Shown here in pieces: positions 9,122 through 18,321 of a stretch of DNA of 64,000 nt. Below the pieces are notes generated by a model that saw only the letters and a program-made list of their open reading frames with translations, ran no database searches and had not been told where the DNA came from. The stretch is from positions 124,001 to 188,000 of the forward strand of contig NZ_UAVD01000025.1 of the NCBI RefSeq assembly GCF_900460065.1, in the 5' to 3' direction. Numbering within the stretch: position 1 is the stretch's first letter; the number at the start of each line of letters is the position of its first letter. The DNA comes from Streptomyces griseus (GTDB taxonomy: Bacteria > Actinomycetota > Actinomycetes > Streptomycetales > Streptomycetaceae). Both the position numbers and the translations under genes were made by a program.

Positions 9122-10549
9122 TTAATGCTGGGCCCGGCTCGCGGCCCGGGAGTCCCTGCGCCGCTGCCAGCCGATCCGGCGGCCGACCCGGCGGCCGTGC
9201 CCCCGCCGGCCGAGCTCGGGGCGGCTGCCGTACAGCCCGATCCAGATCCGCACCTCCGTGCCGCCGAGGACGGACCGGCCGATGCGCAGGTCGCCGCCGG
9301 TGGACTCGGCGACCCGGCGCACGATGTCGAGGCCGAGACCGGTGGAGCCGACGGACCCGCTCGCCGGATCGCGCCCGCTGGCGCCCCGGGCGAGGGCGGC
9401 CTTCGGGTCGGAAATCCCCGGGCCGGCGTCGGAGACGAGCACGATGACCGCGTCGCCGCTGTGGTGGACGTCGACGGCGAAGGCGGTGCCCTCGGGGGTG
9501 TGGCGGAAGACGTTGCCGAGCAACGCGTCGAGCGCGGCGGCCAGTTCGGGGCGGGCCACCGGGATGCGCACCGTGCGGTCGACTCCCGCCAGGCGCACCT
9601 CGCGGCCCTCGTCCTCCGCGAGGGCCGACCAGAAGCCCATCCGTTCGCGGATCACCTCGGAGGCGTCGCAGCCCGCCCCCGCCTGCCCGCCCGGGGACTG
9701 CGGGCGCTGCTCCCGGGCGGTGCGGATGATCGTGTCGACCTCGTGCTCCAGTTGCAGGACCGCCGCCCGGGTCTGTTCGGCCGCCGGGCCCTCCCCGAGG
9801 GACGCGGCGTTCAGCCGGAGCACGGTGAGCGGGGTGCGCAGCCGGTGCGAGAGGTCGGCGGCCAGTTCGCGCTCGTTGGCCAGGAGTTGGACGACCTGGT
9901 CAGCCATGGAGTTGAACGCGACGGCGGCGGAACGCAGTTCGGTGGGGCCCTCTTCGGGGACGCGGGTGCCCAGGCGCCCCTCCCCCAGGTCCTGGGCGGC
10001 GCCCGCGAGGCGCTGGGCGGGCTGCACCATCCGTATGCCGAGCCGGTCGGCGACCGCCACCGAGCCGACGATCAGCGCGACGCCGACGCCCGCCAGCGTC
10101 AGCCAGGCGGTGGCGACCCCGTGGGAGACCTCGCCCTCGGGGACGAACACCTCGACGACGGCGATGTCCCCGGTGCCCAGCGCGGTCGGCTGGAGCAGCG
10201 CGAAACCGCCGGCGACCTCGGTGATGGAGGCGCGCCCGGCCTTGCGTACGGTCGCCACGTCCTTGGGGGTGGCGCGCCGGGTGCCGATGTCCAGGGGCCC
10301 TCCCTCGGCCGGGACATGGACGGCGAGGCGGCCCCGGTCGCCCGGTTCGGTGGACAGGACGGCCCGGGTCAGCTCCTCGCGGTCGGTGGTGATGGAGAGC
10401 GTCGGGGCGATCATCGCGGCCTGGCGTTCGGCGTCGGAGAACGCCCGGTCACTGGCCATCTCCCGGATGACGAGTCCGAGCGGCACGGCGAAGGCGATGA
10501 CGACCATGGCGGTGACCGCCAGGCAGACCTTGACCAGGGCCCATCTCAT
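9122..10549 (-). CDS. Two-component sensor histidine kinase
   Basis: This is a 475-residue membrane sensor kinase. There is a transmembrane segment at about residues 5-27, an extracytoplasmic domain of about 120 residues, and a second transmembrane segment at about 146-168. A HAMP domain follows (about 170-225), then the HisKA box ADLSHRLRTPL with phospho-acceptor His235. The ATPase domain has N box GNVFRHTPEG, G1 VSDAGPGI and G2 GSTGLGLDI. All catalytic motifs are intact. Its start codon overlaps the stop codon of the response regulator gene (ATGA), so the two are translated together. The signal is unknown; nothing in the sensor domain is recognisable. Confidence 0.93.
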   Translation of the reverse strand: MRWALVKVCLAVTAMVVIAFAVPLGLVIREMASDRAFSDAERQAAMIAPTLSITTDREELTRAVLSTEPGDRGRLAVHVPAEGGPLDIGTRRATPKDVATVRKAGRASITEVAGGFALLQPTALGTGDIAVVEVFVPEGEVSHGVATAWLTLAGVGVALIVGSVAVADRLGIRMVQPAQRLAGAAQDLGEGRLGTRVPEEGPTELRSAAVAFNSMADQVVQLLANERELAADLSHRLRTPLTVLRLNAASLGEGPAAEQTRAAVLQLEHEVDTIIRTAREQRPQSPGGQAGAGCDASEVIRERMGFWSALAEDEGREVRLAGVDRTVRIPVARPELAAALDALLGNVFRHTPEGTAFAVDVHHSGDAVIVLVSDAGPGISDPKAALARGASGRDPASGSVGSTGLGLDIVRRVAESTGGDLRIGRSVLGGTEVRIWIGLYGSRPELGRRGHGRRVGRRIGWQRRRDSRAASRAQH

Positions 10550-11274
10550 GCGGGCGGCTCCGTGAGCGGTGCGGCGGCCGGTGCGTCGGCCGGCGGCTGG
10601 AGCTTCACGCCGACGCCGCGCAGCGTGTGCAGATAGCGCGGGCGGGCGGCGGTCTCGCCGAGCTTGCGGCGCAGCCAGGAGAGGTGGACGTCGATGGTCT
10701 GGTCGTCGCCGTAGGACTGCTGCCAGACCTCGGCCAGCAGCTCCTTGCGGGCGACGACCACGCCGGGGCGCCCGGCCAGGAAGGTCAGCAGGTCGAACTC
10801 GCGGCGGGTCAGGTCGAGTTCGGCCCCGTCCAGCTCGGCGCTGCGGCGCAACGGGTCGATGGAGAGCCCGCCGACGCGGATGACCCGGGGCGGCGGCGCC
10901 TCGCCCCCGGCGGCGCGCGAGCGGCGGAGCACGGCGGCCATCCGGGCGGAGAGGTGCTCGACGGAGAACGGCTTCGTCAGGTAGTCGTCGGCGCCGTCGT
11001 TGAGCAGCCGGACGATCTCGCTCTCGTCGTCCCGGGCGGTGGCGATGATCACGGGCACATCGGTGATGGACCGGAGCATCTTCAGCGCCTCGCCGCCGTC
11101 CAGGTCGGGCAGCCCGAGGTCGAGGATGACCACGTCGAAGCGGAAGTGCGCGACCTCGCGCAGCGCTTCGAGCGCGGTGCCCACGCTCCGTACCGTGTGG
11201 GAGGCCTCACTGAGGTGCCGGATGAGGGCGGAACGTACGAACTGGTCGTCCTCGACCACGAGCACACTTGCCAT
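10546..11274 (-). CDS. OmpR-family response regulator
   Basis: This is a 242-residue DNA-binding response regulator. The receiver domain covers about residues 1-115, with the acidic pair in VVEDD, phospho-acceptor Asp52 in VVILDLGLPD, and Lys101 in YLTKPF. A winged-helix OmpR/PhoB output domain covers about 130-225 (LTRREFDLLTFLAGRPG, VDVHLSWLRRKLGE). The start is ATG 11274. The frame continues upstream to 11604, but that stretch reads over the divergent gene and lacks receiver-domain sequence. The partner kinase follows with a 4-bp overlap. Regulated genes are not identifiable; the divergent secreted protein at 11407 is a natural candidate. Confidence 0.93.
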   Translation of the reverse strand: MASVLVVEDDQFVRSALIRHLSEASHTVRSVGTALEALREVAHFRFDVVILDLGLPDLDGGEALKMLRSITDVPVIIATARDDESEIVRLLNDGADDYLTKPFSVEHLSARMAAVLRRSRAAGGEAPPPRVIRVGGLSIDPLRRSAELDGAELDLTRREFDLLTFLAGRPGVVVARKELLAEVWQQSYGDDQTIDVHLSWLRRKLGETAARPRYLHTLRGVGVKLQPPADAPAAAPLTEPPA

Positions 11275-11406
11275 GGGCGGCACCGTACGCCATGCCGGCG
11301 GGCCCGGTCCCGGTCCCGTCGGAAACCTCCGCAAAGGCCGGAGAAGGGCGGTTGTTGACGCAGACCGGGGGCGAGCGGGGCGGGGCGGGTGGTGCAGGAT
11401 GTGCCG

Positions 11407-11973
11407 ATGCAACGAGGACTCGTACACGCGCTGGCGTGGACGCTCGCCACCGGCGCGGCGGTCACGCTCTCGTGGTGGGGCGTGCACACGGTCATGACGG
11501 GGACGGCCTACGACCCGCCCCGGGCCGTGCCGGTGCTGGTGGGTTCGGCCCCTCCCCAGCACCTCGGGCAGAGCACCGGGGCGCCGCTCGTCTCCTCGAC
11601 GCACCGGACGCCGCCCTCCCCCTCCGCCTCGGCCCCCGCCCCGTCGCGCCCCGGCGAGGTGAGCACCACGCCGCCGGCCCCACGCCCCTCCCGGACGCCG
11701 TCGGCCACCCCCGCGAAGCCTCCGGCGCCGTCGGCCTCGGGCACGGTCAGGAGCTATCGCACCGACGGGGGCCGGGTGGTGTTCGAGCTCGGCGCGCGCT
11801 CGGCGAAGCTCGTCTCGGCGACGCCGGAGCCGGGCTGGTCGATGCAGGTGTGGCCGAACGACGCCTGGATCCGGGTGGACTTCAGCGACGGGGGCGGGAA
11901 GGACGGGACGACGTACTCGGTGTTCTGCACCTGGAACGGGACTCCGCCGACGGTGCAGGTGGTCGAACCGTGA
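11407..11973 (+). CDS. Membrane-anchored or secreted hypothetical protein with Pro/Ser/Thr-rich linker
   Basis: This is a 188-residue protein of unknown function. The N-terminus (HALAWTLATGAAVTLSWWGV, residues 7-26) is a signal anchor or signal peptide. Residues about 50-115 are a low-complexity Ala/Pro/Ser/Thr linker. A small C-terminal domain (about 115-188) is rich in beta-prone residues, with WSMQVWPNDAWIRVDFSDG and one cysteine in SVFCTWNG. I chose ATG 11407 because AGGA precedes it by seven bases; a GTG at 11389 is possible. The gene is divergent from the response regulator and shares its promoter region, so the two-component system may control it and the C-terminal domain may be an extracytoplasmic sensor. 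Confidence 0.75.
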   Translation: MQRGLVHALAWTLATGAAVTLSWWGVHTVMTGTAYDPPRAVPVLVGSAPPQHLGQSTGAPLVSSTHRTPPSPSASAPAPSRPGEVSTTPPAPRPSRTPSATPAKPPAPSASGTVRSYRTDGGRVVFELGARSAKLVSATPEPGWSMQVWPNDAWIRVDFSDGGGKDGTTYSVFCTWNGTPPTVQVVEP

Positions 11974-12030
11974 CCGGGAGCAGGACCGGGGGCGTGAACG
12001 GGGCCGGGGCGGGGCCGTAGTCGGGACCGG

Positions 12031-12978
12031 TCACGGGTTCTCGAAGACGGACGGCGGCGGTGCGGGCGACGGTTTGGCCGCCGCGTCGGTGACGACGGCC
12101 GCGCCGCCGGTGAAGTCGGCGAGCGCGCGGCCGTGTTCGACGCGGCCGGGGTGCGGGTCGCTCGCCACCCGCCGGGTGAACTCCGCGACGGGGAGGGGCA
12201 GGCCCGAGGCGAGCAGGACCGCGTTGCCGAAGCGGCGCCCCCGCCACACCACCGGGTCGGCTGCCAGCGCCAGTTCGGGGAAGACGGCGGCGGCGGTGGC
12301 GACCTGGCCCCGCAGATGGGCGAGCGGGGGGCCGTCCGTGAGGTTGGCGGCGTACCGTCCCTCGGGCTTCAGCACCCGGCGCACCTCGGTGAGGAATTCG
12401 GCGGAGGTGAGGTGGGCGGGGGTGCGGGCCCCGCTGAAGACGTCCGCGATGACCAGGTCGGCCCAGCCGTCGGGGAGCCTGCCGAGCCCTTCGCGGGCGT
12501 CGGCGGCCCGGACCCGGACGCGGGCCTGGGGGTCCAGCGGGAGGCGGTTGCGGACGAGCTCGACGAGGGGGGCGTCGAGCTCGACGATCTGCTGGGTGGA
12601 GCGGGGGCGGGTCGCGGCGGTGTACCGGGCGAGGGTGAAGGCCCCGCCGCCCAGGTGCAGGACGTGCAGCGGCCGGAGCGGGGGTGCCGCGAGGTCGATG
12701 ACGTGGCCGAGGCGGCGCTGGTAGGCGAACGAGAGGTGGGCGGGGTCGTCGAGGTCCACGTGGGACTGCGGGGCGCCGTCGATCAGGAGCGTCCAGCCGT
12801 GCGGGCGTTCCCGGTCGGGCAGGAGCTCGGCGAGTCCGCCGGCGACCTGCCGGGAGACCGGCTCCCGCTCGGTACGGCCGGGCCCCCGGCCGCCGCCCCG
12901 ACGCCCCGTCGCGTCGTCGGCTCCGCCCTTGCCGGAGGCCTTGGCCCTGCCCCGGGTCGACGCTCCTCGACGTGCCAC
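12031..12978 (-). CDS. Spermidine synthase-like SAM-dependent methyltransferase-fold protein
   Basis: This is a 315-residue protein of the polyamine aminopropyltransferase fold. After a basic low-complexity N-terminus of about 45 residues come the family signatures: LLIDGAPQSHVDLDDPAHLSF-type strand motifs, the nucleotide-binding loop LHLGGGAFTLARY, an acidic ribose-binding position in IVELDAPLVELV, and ADVFSGARTPAHL. Actinobacteria carry many such stand-alone homologues that are not proven spermidine synthases, so substrate and reaction are open. It is transcribed alone, with no partner gene in either direction. The start is ATG 12978. Confidence 0.8.
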   Translation of the reverse strand: MARRGASTRGRAKASGKGGADDATGRRGGGRGPGRTEREPVSRQVAGGLAELLPDRERPHGWTLLIDGAPQSHVDLDDPAHLSFAYQRRLGHVIDLAAPPLRPLHVLHLGGGAFTLARYTAATRPRSTQQIVELDAPLVELVRNRLPLDPQARVRVRAADAREGLGRLPDGWADLVIADVFSGARTPAHLTSAEFLTEVRRVLKPEGRYAANLTDGPPLAHLRGQVATAAAVFPELALAADPVVWRGRRFGNAVLLASGLPLPVAEFTRRVASDPHPGRVEHGRALADFTGGAAVVTDAAAKPSPAPPPSVFENP

Positions 12979-13053
12979 GTTCGCTGGTCCTTGCTGGTGG
13001 GGCCCGGCTCGCCGGTCGCGCGGAGGTGTTCCGCCCGCCCGGCCATTATGGGC

Positions 13054-13491
13054 TCAGCAGCAGTTGTCGGCCGCCTCCAGCAGCCGGGCGGCCTGATCGA
13101 GGGCGGCGCGGAGCACGGCCGGGTCGGTGACCGGGGCGTCCTCGGCGGGCGGCAGCAGCCAGCCGGAGCCGGAGACGGGCGGCTCGGCGGGGATGCGCAG
13201 CCCGCGGCCGTCGGTCCGCGTACAGGCGCTGCCCGGTACGTCCCAGGCGTCGGCGGTGCCCGGCGGAACGAGGAAGCCGAGGGTGTCGCAGGCGCCGTCG
13301 TGCAGAACCGGGCCGACGGTTTCCCGGTTCCGGCCCCGGCGGAGGATGTCGACGGCCTCCAGGCCCTGCCGGGCCGGCACCGTGACGAGGTCGCAGGACT
13401 GGTCCGCCTGCGCCGGTGGCAGCGGATGCGTCGCGGTCGTCCGTGAGCCGGTCTCCCTGCCGAGGTGCAACAAGGGAACCCCTCCTCTCAT
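13054..13491 (-). CDS. Conserved hypothetical protein, weak likeness to actinobacterial primase/polymerase-like proteins
   Basis: This is a 145-residue protein ending in LLEAADNCC. It contains CDLVTVPARQGLEAVDIL and GPVLHDGACDTLGFLVPPGTAD, then GSGWLLPPAED. The order of these stretches (a D..xVPxxxGxxAL helix, a V.LH...DTL.FLVPPG strand pair, a WL.PP motif) reminds me of small Streptomyces proteins often labelled bifunctional primase/polymerase. The metal-binding residues of a real prim-pol domain are not visible. It is divergent from the XRE regulator at 13717 with 225 bp between them. Function is unknown. The protein at 22105 shows a similar but looser pattern. Confidence 0.7.
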   Translation of the reverse strand: MRGGVPLLHLGRETGSRTTATHPLPPAQADQSCDLVTVPARQGLEAVDILRRGRNRETVGPVLHDGACDTLGFLVPPGTADAWDVPGSACTRTDGRGLRIPAEPPVSGSGWLLPPAEDAPVTDPAVLRAALDQAARLLEAADNCC

Positions 13492-13716
13492 CGCCGAACG
13501 GAGCCACGCTCCGTCTCCGCATGGACCAACGCCCCGGGTGCGTCAAGGGCTACGGGTCCGCACCGCCGCAAAGGGTGGCAGTTCATGGCAGATCAAGGGT
13601 GGTATGCCCCTTTCGCAACGAAACGCTGTGTGTGCGCCCCGTCACAGAAGGTACGTTCTTGCTCCGCCGGGGCGCCGGGATCCACGGGCCCCGGCCGCAC
13701 CAGAGAGGGGCCGGCC

Positions 13717-15240
13717 ATGGTGGCGACAGCGGCAGTTCCCAACCTCGCCTTCCGTCAGCTGCGCGGACAGCGTTCCGCCGGGGAGTTCGCGGCGGCCGTC
13801 CGCAGGGCGGCGCGGGAGATCGGGGAGCAGGTCGCGTGCGACGCCCGCTACATCGGGCGCGTGGAGTCCGGGGAGATCCGCTGCCCCAACTACGCCTACG
13901 AACGGGTGTTCCTGCACATGTTCCCGGGGGCGTCCCTGACCGACCTCGGGTTCTCGGCCCGCGAGAGCGTACGGGGGCGGGGGGCCCGGGTCGTCTCCGA
14001 ACCGCCGCCGACGGGGGCGGGGACGGGGGCGCGAACGGTCTCGGCACCGGCCGCCGCGCCCCGTGCTTCCGGTCTCCGGGACCCCTCCTCCGGGCTCCCG
14101 CACGACTCCCGCGGCGACCACGCCTCCCGTCCCGGCACGGGGCCCCTTCTCCACCGCGAGACCGATACCGACGACATCCCCGAGGAGAGCGACGTGCTGC
14201 GTCGCGTGTTCATGATGAGCGGCACCACCACGGTGGCGGCCACTTCCCTGGGCCTCGGCGGCTCGCCCGCCTCCGCCGAGAACCGGGTCTCCCTGCCCGC
14301 GCAGCGCAGGGTCGGCGAGGCGGAGGTGAACGCCGTCGAGAAGGCCGTGCGGCAGATCCGGCTGCTGGACGACCGGCACGGGGCGGACGGGCTCTACCGG
14401 CGGGCCGCCCAGCCGCTGCGCGCGGCCTACGAACTGCTGGACGGCGGGACCACCGCACGGCGTGCCACCTCGGACCGGCTGCACGCGGGCGCGGGCGAGC
14501 TGGCCATCTCGGTGGGGTGGCTGGCCCACGACTCGGGCCGCTTCGACGACGCCCGCTCGCACTACGCGGAGGCGCTGGCCACGGCCCGGCTGGCGGGGGA
14601 CGCGGGCCTGGAGGCGCACGCCTTCTGCAACACGTCGTTCCTGGCCCGGGACGCGGGGCGGCCGAGGGAGGCGGTACGGGCGGCGGAGGCCGGCCAGCGG
14701 GCGGCCCGCACGCTGGGGTCGCCCCGGCTGCTGGCGCTGCTCGCGCTGCGGGAGGCGGGTGGCCGGGCGGGGCTCGGGGACCGGACGGGCTGCGACCGGG
14801 CGATCGGACGGGCCCGGGCGGCGTTCGAGCGGGGCACGGCGGCGGGTGACCCGGAGTGGATGAGCTTCTTCCGGGAGGCGGAACTGGAACTGCTGGAGGC
14901 GCAGTGCTGGTCGGCGCTGGGCGACTGGTCCCGTGCCGCGCGGCACGGGCGGCGGGCGACGGCGCTCCAGGACCCGCACTTCACCCGGAACCTGGCGCTG
15001 TACCGCGCCCAGCTCATGGGTGACCTGGCCCGGTCGGGCCGGGCGGACGAGGCGGCGGCGACGGGGCACCAGGTGCTGGACCTGCTGACCCGGGTCCAGT
15101 CCTCGCGGATCCGGGGGATGCTGGCGGGGGCGGCGCGCGTGCTGGGCCCGCGGGCGGGGGCGGGCCCGGTGGCCGCCTTCCTGACCCGCCACCAGGAGTC
15201 GCCCGGGCCGGGCGGCCCTGACGGCCACCCCGGCCGGTAG
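13717..15240 (+). CDS. XRE-like transcriptional regulator with TPR domain
   Basis: This is a 507-residue regulator. The N-terminal helix-turn-helix-like domain (about residues 8-75, FRQLRGQRSAGEFAAAVRRA to YIGRVESGEIRCPN) belongs to a Streptomyces XRE subgroup. Residues about 85-155 are a disordered linker. A stretch LRRVFMMSGTTTVAATSLGL resembles a vestigial Tat signal, as is often seen inside this family. Residues about 200-490 form TPR-like helical repeats (LAISVGWLAHDSGRFDDARSH, ARSHYAEALATARLAGDAG). The start is ATG 13717, with AGAGAGGGG six bases upstream. No operon partner is present. Homologues are usually pleiotropic developmental or antibiotic regulators; targets here are unknown. 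Confidence 0.85.
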   Translation: MVATAAVPNLAFRQLRGQRSAGEFAAAVRRAAREIGEQVACDARYIGRVESGEIRCPNYAYERVFLHMFPGASLTDLGFSARESVRGRGARVVSEPPPTGAGTGARTVSAPAAAPRASGLRDPSSGLPHDSRGDHASRPGTGPLLHRETDTDDIPEESDVLRRVFMMSGTTTVAATSLGLGGSPASAENRVSLPAQRRVGEAEVNAVEKAVRQIRLLDDRHGADGLYRRAAQPLRAAYELLDGGTTARRATSDRLHAGAGELAISVGWLAHDSGRFDDARSHYAEALATARLAGDAGLEAHAFCNTSFLARDAGRPREAVRAAEAGQRAARTLGSPRLLALLALREAGGRAGLGDRTGCDRAIGRARAAFERGTAAGDPEWMSFFREAELELLEAQCWSALGDWSRAARHGRRATALQDPHFTRNLALYRAQLMGDLARSGRADEAAATGHQVLDLLTRVQSSRIRGMLAGAARVLGPRAGAGPVAAFLTRHQESPGPGGPDGHPGR

Positions 15241-15348
15241 GGCGACGCTTGGCCCGTCCCGCGCCCGTCCCGGCCCGTCGGGCGTTCGAGGACGGACCTG
15301 AGGGGCGCGGGCGGTCCCCGGCCGACCGGTGCCCGGCGACCGGTGCCG

Positions 15349-15945
15349 CTACCGGTCCAGGTGGCCCGTGTCGTTCCAGCGTTCCACGGCCGGCAGGCCG
15401 TAGGCCCAGCCCAGGACCGACAGCGACGTCGGGTCCAGGCGGATGCGGGCGCCGAACGACAGGTCCTCGCCCAGCCACCGCGCACCCAGCGCCCGCAGGA
15501 TGTGGCCGTGGGCGAAGACCAGGACGTCCCGGTCCGCCGAGCGGGCCCAGGCGACGATCTCGTCCGCGCGGGCGGTGACGTCGGCGACGGACTCCCCGTC
15601 CGGGACCCCGTCGCGCCAGATCAGCCAGTCGGGACGGTCCGCCCTGATCTGCGCCGGGGTCAGCCCCTCGTACGCCCCGTAGTCCCATTCCATCAGCGCG
15701 TCCCACGGCTCGGCCCGCTCGCCGAACCCGGCCAGTCCACAGGTCTCGGCGGCCCGGACGAGCGGACTGGTGCGGACCTCGACGCCGGGCAGACCCGCCC
15801 ACGGCGCCCGGTGCAGCCGCTCGCCGAGGAGCTTCGCGCCCTCGCGCCCGTCGTCCAGGAGCGGGATGTCCGTCCTGCCGGTGTGGTTGCCCCGGACCGA
15901 CCACTGGGTCTGGCCGTGCCGGGCGAGCAGGATGCGCGCTGCCAT
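15349..15945 (-). CDS. Histidine phosphatase family protein
   Basis: This is a 198-residue protein of the phosphoglycerate mutase-like superfamily. The catalytic signature LLARHGQT at residues 6-13 holds the phospho-accepting histidine. A second conserved region includes [16 protein letters not shown], and [15 protein letters not shown] near residues 145-160 holds the second catalytic histidine. Length and motifs fit a broad-specificity phosphatase of the CobC/GpmB type. It stands alone, divergent from the PAP2 protein gene. The substrate cannot be read from the sequence. Confidence 0.9.
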   Translation of the reverse strand: MAARILLARHGQTQWSVRGNHTGRTDIPLLDDGREGAKLLGERLHRAPWAGLPGVEVRTSPLVRAAETCGLAGFGERAEPWDALMEWDYGAYEGLTPAQIRADRPDWLIWRDGVPDGESVADVTARADEIVAWARSADRDVLVFAHGHILRALGARWLGEDLSFGARIRLDPTSLSVLGWAYGLPAVERWNDTGHLDR

Positions 15946-16193
15946 GAAGGCTCTCCCTGGAACGTTTGGTGCTGTCGGGCCCTTCCATCATCCCGTACCG
16001 GCCCGGCAGGCAACCTCCCGGGCCGTGCGGGCGTCCCACCCTGAGCAGCGCCCCCGGCCGAGCGTACGGACCAGGGCGGGGACCGCCGCGTACGGGATGT
16101 CCGGCAGGGGACCCCCGGGGGAGACGGCGGCACGGTGCCGCCGTACGGTTGAACGTTCGTCGTCGGCCGCATGAACATGGGGAGAGCTACCGG

Positions 16194-17207
16194 ATGCCGC
16201 ACGCCACCGCGCCGCCCGCGACCGGTCATCGGCCCCGCTGGTGGACGGAGCTGCCACTGATCGCGGTGGTGTACGCGCTGTATTCGGTGGGCCGGCTCCT
16301 CGTACGCGGCGACGTGTCGACGGCCGTCGACCACGGCCTGGCGATCCTGCGGCTGGAACAGGCGCTGCACCTCAACGCCGAGCATCCGCTGAACCGTCTC
16401 TTCACCAGCACACCGTCGCTCGGGATACCCGCCGACTTCGCGTACGCGTCGCTGCACTACCTGGTCACCCCGGCCGTGCTCATATGGATGTTCCGGCGCA
16501 GGTCGGCCGCGTACCGGGCGGCGAGGGTCTGGCTGATGAACTCCACCCTGCTGGGGCTGGTCGGCTTCACGCTGATGCCGACCTGTCCGCCCCGGCTGCT
16601 GGACGCGAGCCACGGCTTCGTCGACACGATGGCGCAGTACAGCGCGTACGGCTGGTGGGGCGAGGGGGCGAGCGCCCCGCGGGGACTGAGCGGGATGACC
16701 AACCAGTACGCGGCGATGCCCAGCCTGCACGTCGGCTGGTCGATCTGGTGCGGGATCCTGCTGTGGCGGCACGGCCGCCACCCCCTGATACGCGCGGCGG
16801 GTATCGCCTATCCGCTGCTCACCACGGTCATCGTGATGGGCACCGCCAACCACTACTTCCTGGACGCCGTCGCGGGCGCCGCGGTGATGGGCGTCGGAGC
16901 CCTGCTGGTCAGGCCCGTCGTACGGATCGCCGACCGGGTCAAGGCGTGGGGCGCCGCGCGGTTCACCGGACCGGCCGCCGTCCTGTTCGCGGGCCGCGGC
17001 GAGGACGGCCGGAGCACCGTCGCCGGGTCCGTATCCGCGGCCACGCCCCCGAATGTCAGTACCGGATGCAAGACTTCCCCGGGTGAGCGAATCCCCGGCC
17101 AGCGGACCACCTCCGCAGATCCCCCCGGCCCGGCAGTCGGCGGCACGGCAGCCGGCGACGACGCCGACGCGGCCGCGAGCGACGACGCTCCGGCAGCGGC
17201 TCGCTGA
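16194..17207 (+). CDS. PAP2-family membrane phosphatase / inositol phosphorylceramide synthase-like protein
   Basis: This is a 337-residue integral membrane protein with about six hydrophobic segments between residues 15 and 255. The PAP2 signature is present: YAAMPSLHVGWSIW holds the first catalytic histidine, and TANHYFLDAVAGA holds the second. The first part of the motif, MPTCPPRLL, resembles the AUR1/IPC synthase-like branch rather than KxxxxxxRP. It probably acts on lipid phosphates at the membrane. The start is ATG 16194, with GGGGAG upstream. The disordered C-terminal tail (about residues 265-337) overlaps the start of the nuclease gene by 125-155 bases in another frame, which ties the two genes into one transcript. 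Confidence 0.87.
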   Translation: MPHATAPPATGHRPRWWTELPLIAVVYALYSVGRLLVRGDVSTAVDHGLAILRLEQALHLNAEHPLNRLFTSTPSLGIPADFAYASLHYLVTPAVLIWMFRRRSAAYRAARVWLMNSTLLGLVGFTLMPTCPPRLLDASHGFVDTMAQYSAYGWWGEGASAPRGLSGMTNQYAAMPSLHVGWSIWCGILLWRHGRHPLIRAAGIAYPLLTTVIVMGTANHYFLDAVAGAAVMGVGALLVRPVVRIADRVKAWGAARFTGPAAVLFAGRGEDGRSTVAGSVSAATPPNVSTGCKTSPGERIPGQRTTSADPPGPAVGGTAAGDDADAAASDDAPAAAR

Positions 17208-18321
17208 GCTGCGCGGCCCGTCCGTCCAACCGCATCCGCTGGACGCGAGAGCCCTGGCCGCCCTCGCGGCCAACCCCGGGTGCAAGCGGCGGGCCCTGCT
17301 CGACGGCGCCGGGGTGGACAAGGGCGTGCTGGCCACCGCGCTCGGCTCCCCCGCCCCCTTCGGACAGTCCCAGTTCGCCTTCATGCGGGGCAACGCGTTC
17401 GAGGCGAAGGTCAAGGCCGACGGCGGGGCGGAGCTGCTGCGCCTGCTGTACGAACGGCTCGGCGGCGGCGCCCCTCCCCCGGCCGGGGACACCGCCACGC
17501 CCGATCTGAGCGCCGCCGGCCCCGAGGGCCGTGCCGCGCGCACCGCGCTCGCGCTCCGCGAGGCCACGGCGGCGGGCGGCTGGGCGCTGCTGGACCACCC
17601 GATGCTGGCCCTGGAGGTCGCGGGTTCCCCCGCCTATCTGGAGCCCGACGCGGTCGTGGTGCACCCCGACGGCCGGTGGACGGTGGTCGAGATCAAGTCG
17701 TTTCCGATGATCGACGCGTCGGCCGATCCGTCGAAGGTCGGCGCCGCCGCCCGGCAGGCCGCGGTGTACGTGCTGGCGCTGGAGCGGGTCGCGGCGGTCA
17801 CCGAGGGTGCGGAGGTCGGCCACCGGGTGCTGCTGGTCTGCCCCAAGGACTTCTCGAACCTGCCGACCGCCTCCGTCGTGGACGTGCGCAAGCAGCGCGC
17901 CGTGACCCGCCGGCAGCTGACCCGGCTGACGCGCGTCGAGGACATCGCGGCGGCGCTGCCGGAGGGGACGACGTTCGATCCGGCGTGCCCGCCCGAGGAG
18001 CTCGACGCCGCCGTGGCCGCCGTGCCCCCGGCGTACGCCCCGGAGTGTCTGGCCGCCTGCGAGCTGGCGTTCCACTGCCGGTCGAGGTCCCGGGCCGAGG
18101 GGGCCGTGGAGGCGCTGGGCCGGAGCGTGCGCGGCGAGCTGGGCGGGCTGACCACCGTGGCCGGGGTGCTGGCCGCCGCCGCGGGCAAGGAGGGCGATCC
18201 CGCCGATCCGACGGTCGCGGCGCTGCGCCGGGCCGCCGCCCTGCGCGCCGAGGCGCTGGAGAGCGCCTCCGCCGCGCGGGCCGGGACCGACGTGCCGGAG
18301 GGTGCGGGCGCATGTCGCTGA
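17053..18321 (+). CDS. Iron-sulfur PD-(D/E)XK nuclease, Cas4/Dna2/RecB-like
   Basis: This protein is 422 residues from ATG 17053, or 412 from GTG 17083, which is equally likely. Numbers here follow GTG 17083. Asp189 (EPDAVVV) and Glu203-x-Lys205 (VVEIKSF) are the PD-(D/E)XK catalytic core. Gln225-x3-Tyr229 (RQAAVY) is the RecB-family QxxxY motif. MRGNAFE at 101-107 fits the helix-1 glutamate motif. Cys67 (NPGCKRR) and Cys322, Cys326 and Cys332 (ECLAACELAFHC, C-x3-C-x5-C) match the one-plus-three cysteine layout of Cas4, AddB and Dna2 iron-sulfur nucleases. It is the first gene of an operon with an unknown protein and an SF1 helicase. Expected role: DNA end or flap cleavage in repair or defence. 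Confidence 0.8.
   Translation: MSVPDARLPRVSESPASGPPPQIPPARQSAARQPATTPTRPRATTLRQRLAELRGPSVQPHPLDARALAALAANPGCKRRALLDGAGVDKGVLATALGSPAPFGQSQFAFMRGNAFEAKVKADGGAELLRLLYERLGGGAPPPAGDTATPDLSAAGPEGRAARTALALREATAAGGWALLDHPMLALEVAGSPAYLEPDAVVVHPDGRWTVVEIKSFPMIDASADPSKVGAAARQAAVYVLALERVAAVTEGAEVGHRVLLVCPKDFSNLPTASVVDVRKQRAVTRRQLTRLTRVEDIAAALPEGTTFDPACPPEELDAAVAAVPPAYAPECLAACELAFHCRSRSRAEGAVEALGRSVRGELGGLTTVAGVLAAAAGKEGDPADPTVAALRRAAALRAEALESASAARAGTDVPEGAGACR

Noticed and set aside
12031..12978. Calling this gene speE and assigning polyamine synthesis
   Set aside because: It has only the SAM-binding fold features. It lacks an adjacent decarboxylase, and many actinobacterial homologues are of unknown function.
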